The notes under the pieces were generated by a model. That model did not search any database. It was not told the origin of the DNA and was given only the letters and a program-made list of their open reading frames with translations. The translations under genes were made by a program, and so were the position numbers. DNA of 38,512 nucleotides from a bacterium. GTDB lineage: Bacteria > UBP18 > UBA7526. The stretch covers positions 1 through 38,512 of the forward strand of contig JAUWYL010000009.1 in the NCBI GenBank assembly GCA_030615855.1, in the 5' to 3' direction. Positions 15,427 through 23,279 of the stretch are shown here, piece by piece. Numbering within the stretch: position 1 is the stretch's first letter; each line of letters starts with the position of its first letter.

Positions 15427-15462
15427 AGGGCGGCGTCTTAAACCAGCTGGACTAACGCGCCA
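15427..15462 (-). repeat. Duplicated 5' half of tRNA-Glu (36 bp), possible attachment site
   Basis: These 36 bases are identical to 14734-14769 and correspond to one base before the tRNA through U33 of the anticodon loop. Homology stops at both ends. The two copies enclose the PIN gene as direct repeats, as attachment sites enclose an integrated element. Confidence 0.85.
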
Positions 15463-15474
15463 AAATTTCTGAAA

Positions 15475-15572
15475 GAAATTTTGATCTCGAGTCCAGGAAG
15501 TGGCCAAGAGACCTTAAAATACAACATGAAATTTTGATCTCGAATCCCGAACTTCATCGGGATGAGAGACCT
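15475..15572. repeat. Two direct copies of a GAAATTTTGATCTCGA-led unit
   Basis: GAAATTTTGATCTCGA at 15475 and 15528 begins two units of about 45-50 bases; each continues with a TCC run and ends in GAGACCT. The second includes a short hairpin CCCGAACTTCATCGGG. No gene is evident in 15463-15673. Confidence 0.6.
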
Positions 15573-15673
15573 ATAATTTAGGTATAACATTTTTCGCGCT
15601 TACAACGTTGTGCCCATAAGAGGAAAATATATCTAAGGCCTTTTGTTTAACCTATGTTATGCAAGCTGCAAAA

Positions 15674-16435
15674 TTATGATATTTTTCCTCTTTTAGATAA
15701 ATCTTTAAACATTCTATTTACAGAATCTATACAAACGGCAAAAAGATCTTGTACTTCATCAATACCATATTTAGCTTCAGGATGTTGTGTTGGATTTCTT
15801 TCGTTATATCTGATGCTATCTAAACTGTCTAACAGAGCTTTAGGGGGGGCATCTCTTCTTTTTCTTAAATGTTCAATTATATTACCCCACATCAGTGAAG
15901 CAACTCTTCCATATTTAACAATACTACAATAATAAAATCTAAGAACTCCTTCTGTACCTCTTAAAATATGAAATGCTGCTGCTGTAGGAAGATCAAATGC
16001 TATGCATTTGCCAGCTTCGCTAAAATCGAATTTGGCCAATAGGGGCATTCTTGAGAATACATTTTGAGCAAATAATTCTTGGATGTTATCCACTAATTTT
16101 TTAGTGTCATACCTTTTAGGAGTTATTAAATATGTGTACCGCATCTTCAGTTCAGCATCTAATGTTCTATCTATTTCGTCAACTGCTTCTGTTATTTTGG
16201 TCGCAAGTTTTAAATTTACTTTTTCCTTATTATTCATCTTTCTCAACTCTTTTTCAAGTTTACGTAAACCATCAGCTGCCTTTTTAGTAACTTCTAAATC
16301 TAGAATATCAAAATAGTTAAGAGTGTTTTCCAATGTTGCAAGTACATCTTGAACTGTCCTATTCGCTGATGAATATCTTAATAGACGGTAGTCATATCCA
16401 AAGGCATAATAATTAAATATTTCAGTTTTTTTCAT
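15674..16435 (-). CDS. Uncharacterised AT-rich protein with a HEPN-like RNxxxH motif
   Basis: I do not recognise a named family for this 253-residue protein. It is strongly helical and charged, with a middle section rich in Lys and Glu. The C-terminal part, IRYNERNPTQHPEAKYGIDEVQDLF, contains RNPTQH, an Rx4H arrangement like the catalytic motif of HEPN RNases, followed by acidic helix residues; this part also resembles C-terminal segments of phage or abortive-infection proteins. The start ATG at 16435 has AAGGAGA seven bases upstream; the frame is open 15 codons further without a second good site. It neighbours the PIN gene and shares its AT bias, suggesting one horizontally acquired patch. 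HEPN assignment is tentative. Confidence 0.55.
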   Translation of the reverse strand: MKKTEIFNYYAFGYDYRLLRYSSANRTVQDVLATLENTLNYFDILDLEVTKKAADGLRKLEKELRKMNNKEKVNLKLATKITEAVDEIDRTLDAELKMRYTYLITPKRYDTKKLVDNIQELFAQNVFSRMPLLAKFDFSEAGKCIAFDLPTAAAFHILRGTEGVLRFYYCSIVKYGRVASLMWGNIIEHLRKRRDAPPKALLDSLDSIRYNERNPTQHPEAKYGIDEVQDLFAVCIDSVNRMFKDLSKRGKIS

Positions 16436-16485
16436 TCTATCTCCTTTTATAATTTGTATCTTGCCTAATTTGTTCGTCAATTTCT

Positions 16486-16589
16486 ATTGAAACTGGCCTG
16501 CCAACCGAAGCCCTAGCGAAGGTTGGCTGCGGGATAGGCGAACGGTTGAGTTTACCGGCGCGGGTCAGTGCGTATGGTGAAACGAAGTG
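16486..16589. other. GC-rich gap with a GCCAACC/GGTTGGC hairpin
   Basis: The hairpin at 16500-16527 has 7-bp arms. The following bases (GCGGGATAGGCGAACGGTTG and onward) are GC-rich, in contrast to the AT-rich gene upstream. They encode nothing I can recognise and may be a remnant of an older insertion. Confidence 0.4.
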
Positions 16590-16913
16590 CTAGGAAGCAA
16601 TTGTTTCTTCGGTTTCCCTTCGCTTTTTCATGCGCTTGTTCAACAAGTAACAAACTATTGCTGAAACCAAAAGAACGGGGAATCCTAAACCGGAGAGCAT
16701 CGGAATAATGAGCAAAGCCCACGCGTGGTACTCATCCATGGGGCCGCCCTGCAAGATTGCAGTGCCATAGTAAATAATGATGGGATTGACTATTGACAGA
16801 AGAAGGAGAAGGCCAACAAGTTTGGGGACACGCTTTGCCAAAAACCCTGCGACAACTCCTGCAACAACGTTTACCAGGAATAACGCTGACCATTCTAAAA
16901 TATTTGTTGGCAT
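16590..16913 (-). CDS. Small membrane protein, unknown function
   Basis: This 107-residue protein has three predicted membrane helices: about 8-27 (LFLVNVVAGVVAGFL), 31-52 (LVGLLLLLSIVNPIIIYYG) and 66-90 (ALLIIPMLSGLGFPVLLVS), followed by a basic tail KRMKKRRETEE. I start at ATG 16913, with AGCAGGA upstream. A longer reading frame exists but passes through the tRNA-Gln gene and is not credible. I recognise no family. It is directly downstream of tRNA-Gln and may share its transcript. Confidence 0.6.
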   Translation of the reverse strand: MPTNILEWSALFLVNVVAGVVAGFLAKRVPKLVGLLLLLSIVNPIIIYYGTAILQGGPMDEYHAWALLIIPMLSGLGFPVLLVSAIVCYLLNKRMKKRRETEETIAS

Positions 16914-16937
16914 AAATTCCTGCTTCCTAACCTGGAA

Positions 16938-17011
16938 TGGCTGCGGGACCAGGATTCGAACCTGGGCGACGAGATCCAGAATCTCGCATCCTACCGCTAG
17001 ATGATCCCGCA
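16938..17011 (-). tRNA. tRNA-Gln (anticodon CUG)
   Basis: The minus strand gives a 74-nt cloverleaf with encoded CCA: acceptor TGCGGGA/TCCCGCA, D arm with AGCGGTAGGA, anticodon stem CGAGA/TCTCG around TTCTGGA (anticodon CUG), and T arm CCAGG-TTCGAAT-CCTGG. The U1-A72 pair is typical of tRNA-Gln. A promoter lies about 100 bases upstream (17110-17138). Confidence 0.93.
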
Positions 17012-17034
17012 AATAAGCTTCACTTCGTTCAACA

Positions 17035-17101
17035 AAACGCGGATACAAACAGATTGCTGCGGATTCAGACGAATATAATGTCTGTGTGCATCCGTTAATC
17101 T
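17035..17101. repeat. CGGATT/CAGATT repeats upstream of tRNA-Gln
   Basis: ACGCGGATACAAACAGATT, TGCGGATTCAGACG and an inverted GCATCCGTTAATCTGC form a degenerate inverted cluster of the TCCGTG family between the promoter and the tRNA. Confidence 0.6.
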
Positions 17102-17109
17102 GCTTGTTT

Positions 17110-17138
17110 ATAATAACATATGTAGAGCAAAATAGCAA
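17110..17138 (-). promoter_or_regulatory. Sigma-70-type promoter for tRNA-Gln
   Basis: On the minus strand TTGCTA (17133-17138) and TATTAT (17110-17115) are separated by 17 bases, four and five of six consensus bases respectively. It lies just after the gltX stop and points to tRNA-Gln. Confidence 0.6.
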
Positions 17139-17143
17139 AATTT

Positions 17144-18547
17144 TTAGAGCACTTTTTTCAGGCGTTCTATGGTTCTCTCTTTGCCCAGGAGCTCGATGGT
17201 CTCAAATAATGGGGGGCTTATTGTCTGTCCAGTGAGGGCTACTCGGATGGCCTGGGCTCCTATCTTAGGCTTTATCTGGAATACTTCTAATTCTTTCCTA
17301 ATTATTTCTTCTATCCCCCTCTCCTTAAATTGTTTTAACTCAGATAGTTTCTCTTTTACTTCTTTTAAGAAGGGCTTGATTTCTTTCTTTAAGAACTTCT
17401 CTTTTACTTTCTTATCAAAGGTTATTTCTTCAGTGAAGAAGAATCCAGCATAATCTATGATCTGGCCGATATACTTCAGACGCTCTCCCACTGCCCTTAC
17501 AATCCTTTCTATCCATCTCCTCCTTTCTGGACTAATCTCCTTTGGCAGAAGTTTCTTCTTCTTTAGATAATCGGTGACCAAATCTACAATTTTTTCTGGA
17601 GCGGTCTCTTTAAGATAGTGGCCGTTCATCCACTCTAACTTTTTGGGATCGAAGACCGCTGGGTTTCTGCTCACATGCTCTAAGGAGAACCTTTCGATTA
17701 GCTCTTCTTGAGTAAAGAGCTGCTTTGACTCATGCGTCCCCCAGCCAAGAAGAGCAAGGTAGTTTATTAGGGCCTGGGGTAGATACCCCATCTCTCTATA
17801 CTGACTGACCGCCACCGCCCCATGACGCTTGGATAGGGGTGTATGGTCGCTTCCCAGGATCATGGGGAGGTGAGCAAACTTAGGTAGATCAAAGCCTAAG
17901 GCCTGATAGACCAGTATCTGTCTGGGGGTATTGGGAAGATGGTCCTCTCCCCTTATTACATGGCTGACCTTCATCAAAACGTCATCGATGATGCAGGCAA
18001 AGTTATAGGTAGGAACATCATCCGATTTGAGCAAGACGAAATCATCCAGGAGTTTGTTCTCAAACTCAATCTTTCCTCTAACTACATCATTCAGGATCGT
18101 CTTTCCCGTTGAGGGCGATCTAAGCCTCAAAGCAGGCTTCCTTCCCTGTCTGGTATATTCCCTCTTTTGTTCCTCAGTTAGATTGCGGCACCTCCCGTCA
18201 TACCTATAGGCTCCCTTTCTTCTCCTATCTTTGAGCTCTTCTGGAGTGCAGTAACAGAGATAGGCCTTTCCTTCTTCTAAGAGTTTATCACCATATTTCT
18301 TATAGATATCCAATCGTTCCATCTGGAAGTATGGCCCCTCATCCCACTCTAAATCCAGCCACTTCATACTCTCTAGGATATCAGCAATCGACTCCTTTGT
18401 TGACCTCTTTTTATCCGTATCCTCAATACGCAGGATGAACTTGCCCTTATGATGCCGGGCAAAGAGCCAGTTAAAGAGAGCGGTCCTCACTCCCCCGATA
18501 TGGAGACGTCCTGTTGGAGATGGCGCGAATCTTACCCTAACTTCCAT
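17144..18547 (-). CDS. gltX: Glutamyl-tRNA synthetase
   Basis: GltX charges tRNA-Glu with glutamate. The class I signature is PSPTGRLHIGGVRTALFNWL (residues 10-29, HIGH motif as HIGG) and the KMSKS equivalent is LSKRHGAVAVSQYR. The 467 residues include the C-terminal anticodon-binding domain ending with the ALTGQTISPPLFE segment. It starts 10 bases after the argJ stop, so it is read with argC-argJ. With tRNA-Glu and tRNA-Gln only a few hundred to 2400 bases downstream and no GlnRS in view, it may be non-discriminating and also make Glu-tRNA-Gln for an amidotransferase. That is inference from context. Confidence 0.96.
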   Translation of the reverse strand: MEVRVRFAPSPTGRLHIGGVRTALFNWLFARHHKGKFILRIEDTDKKRSTKESIADILESMKWLDLEWDEGPYFQMERLDIYKKYGDKLLEEGKAYLCYCTPEELKDRRRKGAYRYDGRCRNLTEEQKREYTRQGRKPALRLRSPSTGKTILNDVVRGKIEFENKLLDDFVLLKSDDVPTYNFACIIDDVLMKVSHVIRGEDHLPNTPRQILVYQALGFDLPKFAHLPMILGSDHTPLSKRHGAVAVSQYREMGYLPQALINYLALLGWGTHESKQLFTQEELIERFSLEHVSRNPAVFDPKKLEWMNGHYLKETAPEKIVDLVTDYLKKKKLLPKEISPERRRWIERIVRAVGERLKYIGQIIDYAGFFFTEEITFDKKVKEKFLKKEIKPFLKEVKEKLSELKQFKERGIEEIIRKELEVFQIKPKIGAQAIRVALTGQTISPPLFETIELLGKERTIERLKKVL

Positions 18548-18557
18548 CCTTCACTCC

Positions 18558-19826
18558 TCAGGTCCTATAATGAGCATTGATCTTCACATAATCCGAGGTT
18601 AGATCACAGGTCCAAATCTTAGTATTTTCTTTTCCCAGATTTAAATCCACTATTATCTTAATCTCTTTCCCCTTTAGAATCTTCTTTGCCTCCCTCCGGG
18701 TCAGAGACCCTCTTGGGTCGGAGACTTCTTCACTGAATTTAGCGCTACAACCTTTGGAGGCTAACTTTAAATCCCCAAGATAGATATCTACTTTGTTCTC
18801 TTCTATTTTGACTCCGCTATTCCCGATGGCAGCCATTATTCTTCCCCAGTTGGCATCCTCTCCAAAGATGGCGGTCTTAACCAAAAGGGAATTAGCGATA
18901 GAGAAGGCAATCCTCTTTGCATCTTCCAATTTTAGGGCATTTTTGACTTCAATCTCGATGAACTTTGTCGCTCCCTCTCCATCTTTAACAATCATCTTGG
19001 CCAATTTTAGAGTCACTTCATCCAACCCAGAGGAGAACTTCTTAAAGTCTTCATTTTCTTTATCGACCTCTTCATTCTCCGCCAAACCATTGGCCAAAAT
19101 GACAACCATATCGTTGGTGCTCTCTTCTCCATCAACTGTAATCATATTGAATGACTTAGCGATAGAAGACTTTAGTGCCTTTTTCAATAATTCGCCACCA
19201 ATCGCCACATCCGTAGTAATAAAAGAGAGCATGGTGGCAAGGTGAGGGAAGATCATCCCTGCCCCCTTTGCCATTCCTCCAATAACAGACCTCTTACCAC
19301 CTATATTCAACTCTACCGCTACCTCTTTAGGGAAAGTATCAGTGGTCATTATTGCGCTTGCTGCATCACCACCCCCCTCTCCACTCAACTTACCTTTTGC
19401 CTCCTTTATTCCTTCGATAATCTTATCCATAGGCAGGAAAGTGCCGATGGTCCCTGTAGAAGTAACTAAAACATCTTCTTTCTCTATGCCCAGTATTTGT
19501 GCCGTCGCTTGAGTCATCTCTTCTGCATCCTCTAATCCTTTCTTTCCTGTTGCAGCATTGGCAATACCTGAGTTTATGACAATTGCCTGGGCCTTTCCAT
19601 CCTTAATATGTTCGGCACTTACTTTTAGGGGGGCAGCCTTAACCTGGTTAGTGGTGAATAATGCTGTAGCCCTTGCCATAACCTCGGAGTAGATTAAGGC
19701 TAAGTCTTTTGCCGCCTCGGCGGCACCCCGCTTCAGCGGTGGCTTTCCCCCTTTCTTAATCCCACAAGAAATCCCCGCAGCCTTAAAACCGCGGGGAGCA
19801 GTAATCCCACCCTCGATTTCTTTCAT
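18558..19826 (-). CDS. argJ: Glutamate N-acetyltransferase (ornithine acetyltransferase)
   Basis: ArgJ moves the acetyl group from acetylornithine to glutamate, making the arginine pathway cyclic; it may also use acetyl-CoA. Family features are GITAPRGFKAAGI, ATALFTTNQVKAAP, INSGIANAATG, TSTGTIG and MTTDTFPK, where self-cleavage before a Thr creates the two subunits. The GEDANWGRI segment and a C-terminal NAHYRT tail complete it. At 422 residues it is a little long because residues 28-39 (KPPLKRGAAEAA) are an insert encoded by the palindrome at 19711-19744. ArgC lies upstream after a repeat array; gltX follows closely. Confidence 0.96.
   Translation of the reverse strand: MKEIEGGITAPRGFKAAGISCGIKKGGKPPLKRGAAEAAKDLALIYSEVMARATALFTTNQVKAAPLKVSAEHIKDGKAQAIVINSGIANAATGKKGLEDAEEMTQATAQILGIEKEDVLVTSTGTIGTFLPMDKIIEGIKEAKGKLSGEGGGDAASAIMTTDTFPKEVAVELNIGGKRSVIGGMAKGAGMIFPHLATMLSFITTDVAIGGELLKKALKSSIAKSFNMITVDGEESTNDMVVILANGLAENEEVDKENEDFKKFSSGLDEVTLKLAKMIVKDGEGATKFIEIEVKNALKLEDAKRIAFSIANSLLVKTAIFGEDANWGRIMAAIGNSGVKIEENKVDIYLGDLKLASKGCSAKFSEEVSDPRGSLTRREAKKILKGKEIKIIVDLNLGKENTKIWTCDLTSDYVKINAHYRT
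19711..19744. repeat. GCCGCC/GGCGGC palindromic in-frame insert in argJ
   Basis: GCCGCCTCGGCGGCACCCCG continues CTTCAGCGGTGGC. It is the same element family as 7308-7345 in argG. It encodes KPPLKRGAAEAA between the N-terminal strand and KDLALIYSE, where ArgJ proteins usually have a short connection. Confidence 0.75.
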
Positions 19827-19840
19827 ATCCTTCCCCTTAG

Positions 19841-19941
19841 ACGCGGATAATCACAGATTTTCTACGGATAATCGCGGATAAATCCGTGCTAATCCGTGTT
19901 TAATATACCCAAGCAGTAAGTAAAACGAAAAAATCCGTGTT
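19841..19941. repeat. AATCCGTG array between argC and argJ
   Basis: Words ACGCGGATAATCACAGATT, ACGGATAATCGCGGAT and AATCCGTGCTAATCCGTGTT are followed by a spacer with CCAAGCAGTAAG and a last AATCCGTGTTCA. The argC TGA stop forms the array's edge. The spacer core is the inverted counterpart of that at 12743-12770. Confidence 0.8.
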
Positions 19942-20987
19942 CAGGGGGTGATCCCGGGAGATTCTAATCCCAGTGTCTCCTTAAAACCATACATAATATT
20001 CATATTCTGTACTGCCTGACCACTGGCTCCTTTTACTAAGTTATCTATGGCCGATACGATAATGGCCCGATTCGTTCGCTCATCTACTTTAATTCCGACA
20101 TCACAGTAGTTCGATCCATAGACATTTTTTGTCTCTGGAAAAGTGCCTTTCTCCAAGATTCGGACAAATGGTTCCTTTTTATAGAAGTTTTGATATAGTT
20201 TTATGATCTCTTCCTCCTTCATCTTTTTGGTTAAGTTAAGGTAAATAGTAGAGAGTATCCCCCGGTTCATGGGAAGGAGATGGGGAGTGAAGGAAATCTT
20301 GATCTCCTTCTTTGCCAATTTAGATAGTTCCTGCTCTATTTCTGGGGTATGGCGATGGGTAGCGATGGAGTAGGCCTTGACATTCTCATTGCACTCTGGA
20401 TAGTGAGCGACCATAGAGGGAACCCTTCCTGCCCCCGTGGCACCAGATAGAGAATTGGCAATGATATTCTCAGTCTCCACTATCTTATTTACTAAAAGCG
20501 GTGCCACGCCGAGGATAATGCCCGTGGGATAGCATCCAGGATTGGCTATTAGGTTTGCCTTCTTTATCTTCTCTTTATAGAGCTCTGGTAATCCATAGAC
20601 CGCTTGGGGGTTTAGTTTCTTACTCTCTTCTGTATGGGGAGCATACCACTCTTCATAGATCTTAAGGTCGTCAAAGCGGAAGTCGGCACTTAGATCAATG
20701 ACCTTCTTCCCCAACTTGATGAATTGGGGCACAAACTTCAAGGATACCTTATGGGGAAGGGCAAGGAATATGAGATCACTCTCCTTTGCCATATCATTAA
20801 TATCTAAATCAGTACATACCAAATTGATCCTTCCCTTTAAAGAAGGAAAGATATCGGATATTTCCTGAGGTTTTCCATCCATCTTGGCCGCTAATTTGGT
20901 AATCTTTACCTCCGGATGGCCCAGAAGTATCCTGATGAGTTCTATTCCGGCATATCCTGTAGCACCAGCAATCCCTACTTTAATCAT
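19941..20987 (-). CDS. argC: N-acetyl-gamma-glutamyl-phosphate reductase
   Basis: ArgC reduces acetylglutamyl phosphate with NADPH. GATGYAGIELIRIL (residues 8-21) is the nucleotide-binding site, NPGCYPTG carries the catalytic Cys, and SGATGAGR and FTPHLLPMNRGILSTIY are diagnostic. The 348-residue length is normal. It is the first gene of the argC-argJ-gltX group; the gap to rpsI holds only repeats, and I find no convincing promoter there, so read-through from rplM-rpsI is possible. Confidence 0.97.
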   Translation of the reverse strand: MIKVGIAGATGYAGIELIRILLGHPEVKITKLAAKMDGKPQEISDIFPSLKGRINLVCTDLDINDMAKESDLIFLALPHKVSLKFVPQFIKLGKKVIDLSADFRFDDLKIYEEWYAPHTEESKKLNPQAVYGLPELYKEKIKKANLIANPGCYPTGIILGVAPLLVNKIVETENIIANSLSGATGAGRVPSMVAHYPECNENVKAYSIATHRHTPEIEQELSKLAKKEIKISFTPHLLPMNRGILSTIYLNLTKKMKEEEIIKLYQNFYKKEPFVRILEKGTFPETKNVYGSNYCDVGIKVDERTNRAIIVSAIDNLVKGASGQAVQNMNIMYGFKETLGLESPGITP

Positions 20988-21193
20988 CTTTCCCTCACTT
21001 TGTTCGGAAGTAAAAAGTAAAAAGTAAAAATTTGAAAACTGTTAACAGAAATCTGAAAACTGTAGTGAAATTAGAAACCGGAAAACTGTTTTCGGTTTTC
21101 TCTACTGATTTCTGTTTTCTAATAACCGATTTCCGTCCTCTCCAGATAACCGACTATTGACTATGGACTATTGACTATTGATCTCGTCCATCG
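20988..21193. repeat. Gap filled with AAAAAGT, TCTGTTTTC and ACTATTG repeats
   Basis: This 206-base gap has three copies of AGTAAAA (21008-21030), an inverted set AACAGAAATCTGAAAACTG ... GATTTCTGTTTTC, and four copies of (G)ACTATTG or GACTATGG at 21150-21182. No promoter or gene is evident. Confidence 0.65.
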
Positions 21194-21601
21194 TTATCGT
21201 TTCGTCCACTGGAAGCGCTTCCTAGCTCCCTTCTGACCGTACTTCTTCCTCTCCTTCATCCTGGGATCCCGGGTCAAAAGTCCTGCCTTCTTTAATATTG
21301 GTCCAAAGGATTCGTCTGCCTGGGTTAGGGCACGAGAGATGCCATGTCGCAGGGCCTCTGCCTGACCGGAGTTCCCTCCCCCATTCACCCGAACGAAGAT
21401 ATCGAATTTATCACCTGTTTTAGTAATTTCCAAAGGCTGCTTAATGATTATTCTCTGAATCTCCTGAGGGAAGTATTCCTCCAAAGGCTTCCTGTTAACG
21501 AGTATCTGCCCCTTCCCGGGAATTAGTCTCACCCTTGCTATGGCATCCTTCCTTCTCCCTGTTCCCTGATATTGGGTTATCTTTTTCTGTTTCTTAACCA
21601 T
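21194..21601 (-). CDS. rpsI: Small ribosomal subunit protein uS9
   Basis: S9 is a 30S head protein whose C-terminal tail reaches the P-site tRNA. The 135 residues contain the family segments [38 protein letters not shown] and the conserved tail RFQWTKR (canonical end KR). The start overlaps the rplM stop by eight bases (ATGGTTAA), so translation is coupled, as is usual for the rplM-rpsI pair. Confidence 0.98.
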   Translation of the reverse strand: MVKKQKKITQYQGTGRRKDAIARVRLIPGKGQILVNRKPLEEYFPQEIQRIIIKQPLEITKTGDKFDIFVRVNGGGNSGQAEALRHGISRALTQADESFGPILKKAGLLTRDPRMKERKKYGQKGARKRFQWTKR

Positions 21602-22040
21602 TTATTTTTTTCACCTCTATTTGAACCGGATTCTGTGCCTCATGAGGATGCTCGTTCCCTTTATAGACCCTTAGTTTTTTAAACATTGCTCTTCCCAATT
21701 TCGTCTTGGGAAGCATCCCCTTGACTGCCAATTCTATTACCTTCTCCGGCTTCTCTTTTAATAACCTATCATACCTTATGGACTTCAACCCTCCCGGATA
21801 ACCAGAGTGACGGCGATAGTACTTCTGCTCCAACTTTTTCCCGGTTAGGACGACTTGAGAGGCGTTGATTACTATTACGTGATCCCCGGTATCGACATGT
21901 GGAGTATAGATAGGCTTGTGCTTTCCTCTCAAGATGGTAGCTGCTTTTACTGCTACCTTACCCAGGACCTTTCCTTTGGCATCTATGATATACCACTTTC
22001 TCTTAATATCCTCTTTCTTAGCACTATATGTCTTCTCCAT
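21594..22040 (-). CDS. rplM: Large ribosomal subunit protein uL13
   Basis: L13 is an early-assembly 50S protein. From the ATG at 22040, preceded by AGGGAGA, it has 148 residues with [48 protein letters not shown] and [21 protein letters not shown]. The frame is open eight codons further without support. A near-perfect promoter precedes it at 22065-22093; with the promoter ending about 25 bases before the ATG the leader is short. Confidence 0.98.
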   Translation of the reverse strand: MEKTYSAKKEDIKRKWYIIDAKGKVLGKVAVKAATILRGKHKPIYTPHVDTGDHVIVINASQVVLTGKKLEQKYYRRHSGYPGGLKSIRYDRLLKEKPEKVIELAVKGMLPKTKLGRAMFKKLRVYKGNEHPHEAQNPVQIEVKKING

Positions 22041-22064
22041 ATTTTTCTCCCTAATTAACTTCAA

Positions 22065-22093
22065 ATTATATTATAAAATCAATTCTCTGTCAA
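22065..22093 (-). promoter_or_regulatory. Consensus promoter for rplM-rpsI
   Basis: On the minus strand TTGACA (22088-22093) and TATAAT (22065-22070) match the sigma-70 consensus exactly, with a 17-base spacer. It is the strongest promoter I can see in the window and fits a ribosomal protein operon. Confidence 0.85.
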
Positions 22094-22122
22094 CCCCACC
22101 CCTCCCTTAGACAAGATAGGTA

Positions 22123-22190
22123 ACCACGGATTTCACAGATTCTCACGGATTAATACTTAAAAATCTGTCCAATCCGTCTAATCCGTGGTT
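22123..22190. repeat. Inverted CGGATT/AATCCG cluster upstream of rplM
   Basis: ACCACGGATTTCACAGATT and TCACGGATTA are mirrored by AATCCGTCTAATCCGTGGT, forming a large imperfect palindrome upstream of the promoter. Confidence 0.7.
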
Positions 22191-22305
22191 TCATTGAAGT
22201 TCCGGAGCTTAGATATAAACATTATGTCACAAAGCAGGAGCGGGGTCAAGTTTTGCTTTTTAATTCCTAAAAACGAAGATAATTCATCTCTCGTATAGAA
22301 ACAAC

Positions 22306-22338
22306 AAAAAGGGGTTTCGATGGTTCGAAACCCCTTTT
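22306..22338 (-). terminator. Intrinsic terminator after the SPFH gene
   Basis: GGGGTTTCGA (22311-22320) pairs with TCGAAACCCC after a short loop, flanked by A and T runs. On the minus strand the hairpin is followed by TTTTTGTTGTTT, so it would end nfeD-SPFH transcripts about 25 bases past the stop. Confidence 0.85.
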
Positions 22339-22363
22339 GTCTGCTACAGGAAAATAATATCCC

Positions 22364-23260
22364 TTAACTCTTTTTCTCTTCCTTTGGAGTTTCCTTCGTC
22401 TCCTTGAACAATTCGCTTATGCCAGCTATGCTTCCCAGAACCCCGGTTGTCTCTAATGGCAGGAAAATCTTAGTCGCCTTGCCATCGGCAATCTTCTGCA
22501 AAGCCTCAAGGTACTTTATGGCAACTAAGTCATTGGTCGGTCTCCCCTTATGTATGGCTCCATAAACGTTTTCAATGGCTTGGGCCTCACCCTGAGCAAC
22601 GAGAATCTTAGCCTGTCGGCTGCCTTCTGCCCTCAGAATCTCGGCCTGCTTCTCACCGTCTGCTCTTAGGATAGCGGCCTGTTTTACTCCCTCAGCCTCC
22701 AGGATGACAGCTCGCTTTGTCCTCTCCGCCTTCATCTGTCTGCTCATGGCCTCAGTAATATCCTTAGGTGGATCGATCTTCTGAAGTTCGACCCGGGTGA
22801 CTTTAACCCCCCATTTATCCGTGGCTTCATCCAGCACCATGCGAAGTTGCTCATTTATTCGGTTACGTGAAGTCAGGGTCTGGTCAAGTTGCATCTCACC
22901 GATAACATTTCTCAGGTTGGTCTGGGCCAATTTTAAGGCAGCTAACTCAAAACGCGCTACATTATAGGTGACCTTGAAGGGATCGGTTATCTGGAAGTAA
23001 ATGACGGCATCTACGGTAACCAAAACATTATCCTTGGTGATTACATCCTGGGGCGGCACATCGATGACCCGTTCCCGCACATCCACCTTCCTGATGGTTT
23101 CTATCAAGGGGAAGATGAAGGCCAGTCCGGAATCCTCAGTGCGCACAAACTTACCCAGCCTCTCTACCAGACCCTTTTCAAAGGGACGGATGATCCGCAG
23201 GGCCTTGGTCCCAAAGATAATTACCAGGACAACCAAGCCAATAATTACTGGTCCTATCAT
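22364..23260 (-). CDS. SPFH/stomatin-like membrane protein (QmcA type)
   Basis: Stomatin-like proteins form membrane-bound rings that organise lipid domains or proteases. The 298 residues start with a membrane helix (about 3-19), then the SPFH domain (FEKGLVERLGKFVRT, VDVRERVIDVPPQDVITKDNV, and LDQTLTSRNRINEQL). A long coiled coil of A/E/Q-rich repeats follows (EAEGVKQAAILRADGEKQAE, about 190-225). AIENVYGAI and the C-terminal FLPLETTGVLGSIAG end it. NfeD is encoded just upstream, the standard partner. The helical C-terminal tail is Lys/Glu-rich. Confidence 0.95.
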   Translation of the reverse strand: MIGPVIIGLVVLVIIFGTKALRIIRPFEKGLVERLGKFVRTEDSGLAFIFPLIETIRKVDVRERVIDVPPQDVITKDNVLVTVDAVIYFQITDPFKVTYNVARFELAALKLAQTNLRNVIGEMQLDQTLTSRNRINEQLRMVLDEATDKWGVKVTRVELQKIDPPKDITEAMSRQMKAERTKRAVILEAEGVKQAAILRADGEKQAEILRAEGSRQAKILVAQGEAQAIENVYGAIHKGRPTNDLVAIKYLEALQKIADGKATKIFLPLETTGVLGSIAGISELFKETKETPKEEKKS

Positions 23261-23279
23261 AATACTACCTCCTTTCTCT

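Noticed and set aside
16914-17138. N-terminal extension of the small membrane protein frame
   Set aside because: It runs through the whole tRNA-Gln gene and lacks a ribosome-binding site; the start at 16913 is far better.
20988-21193. Promoter for argC in the repeat-filled gap
   Set aside because: The gap lies downstream of rpsI on the transcribed strand and contains AT-rich words, but no -35/-10 pair with proper spacing stood out.
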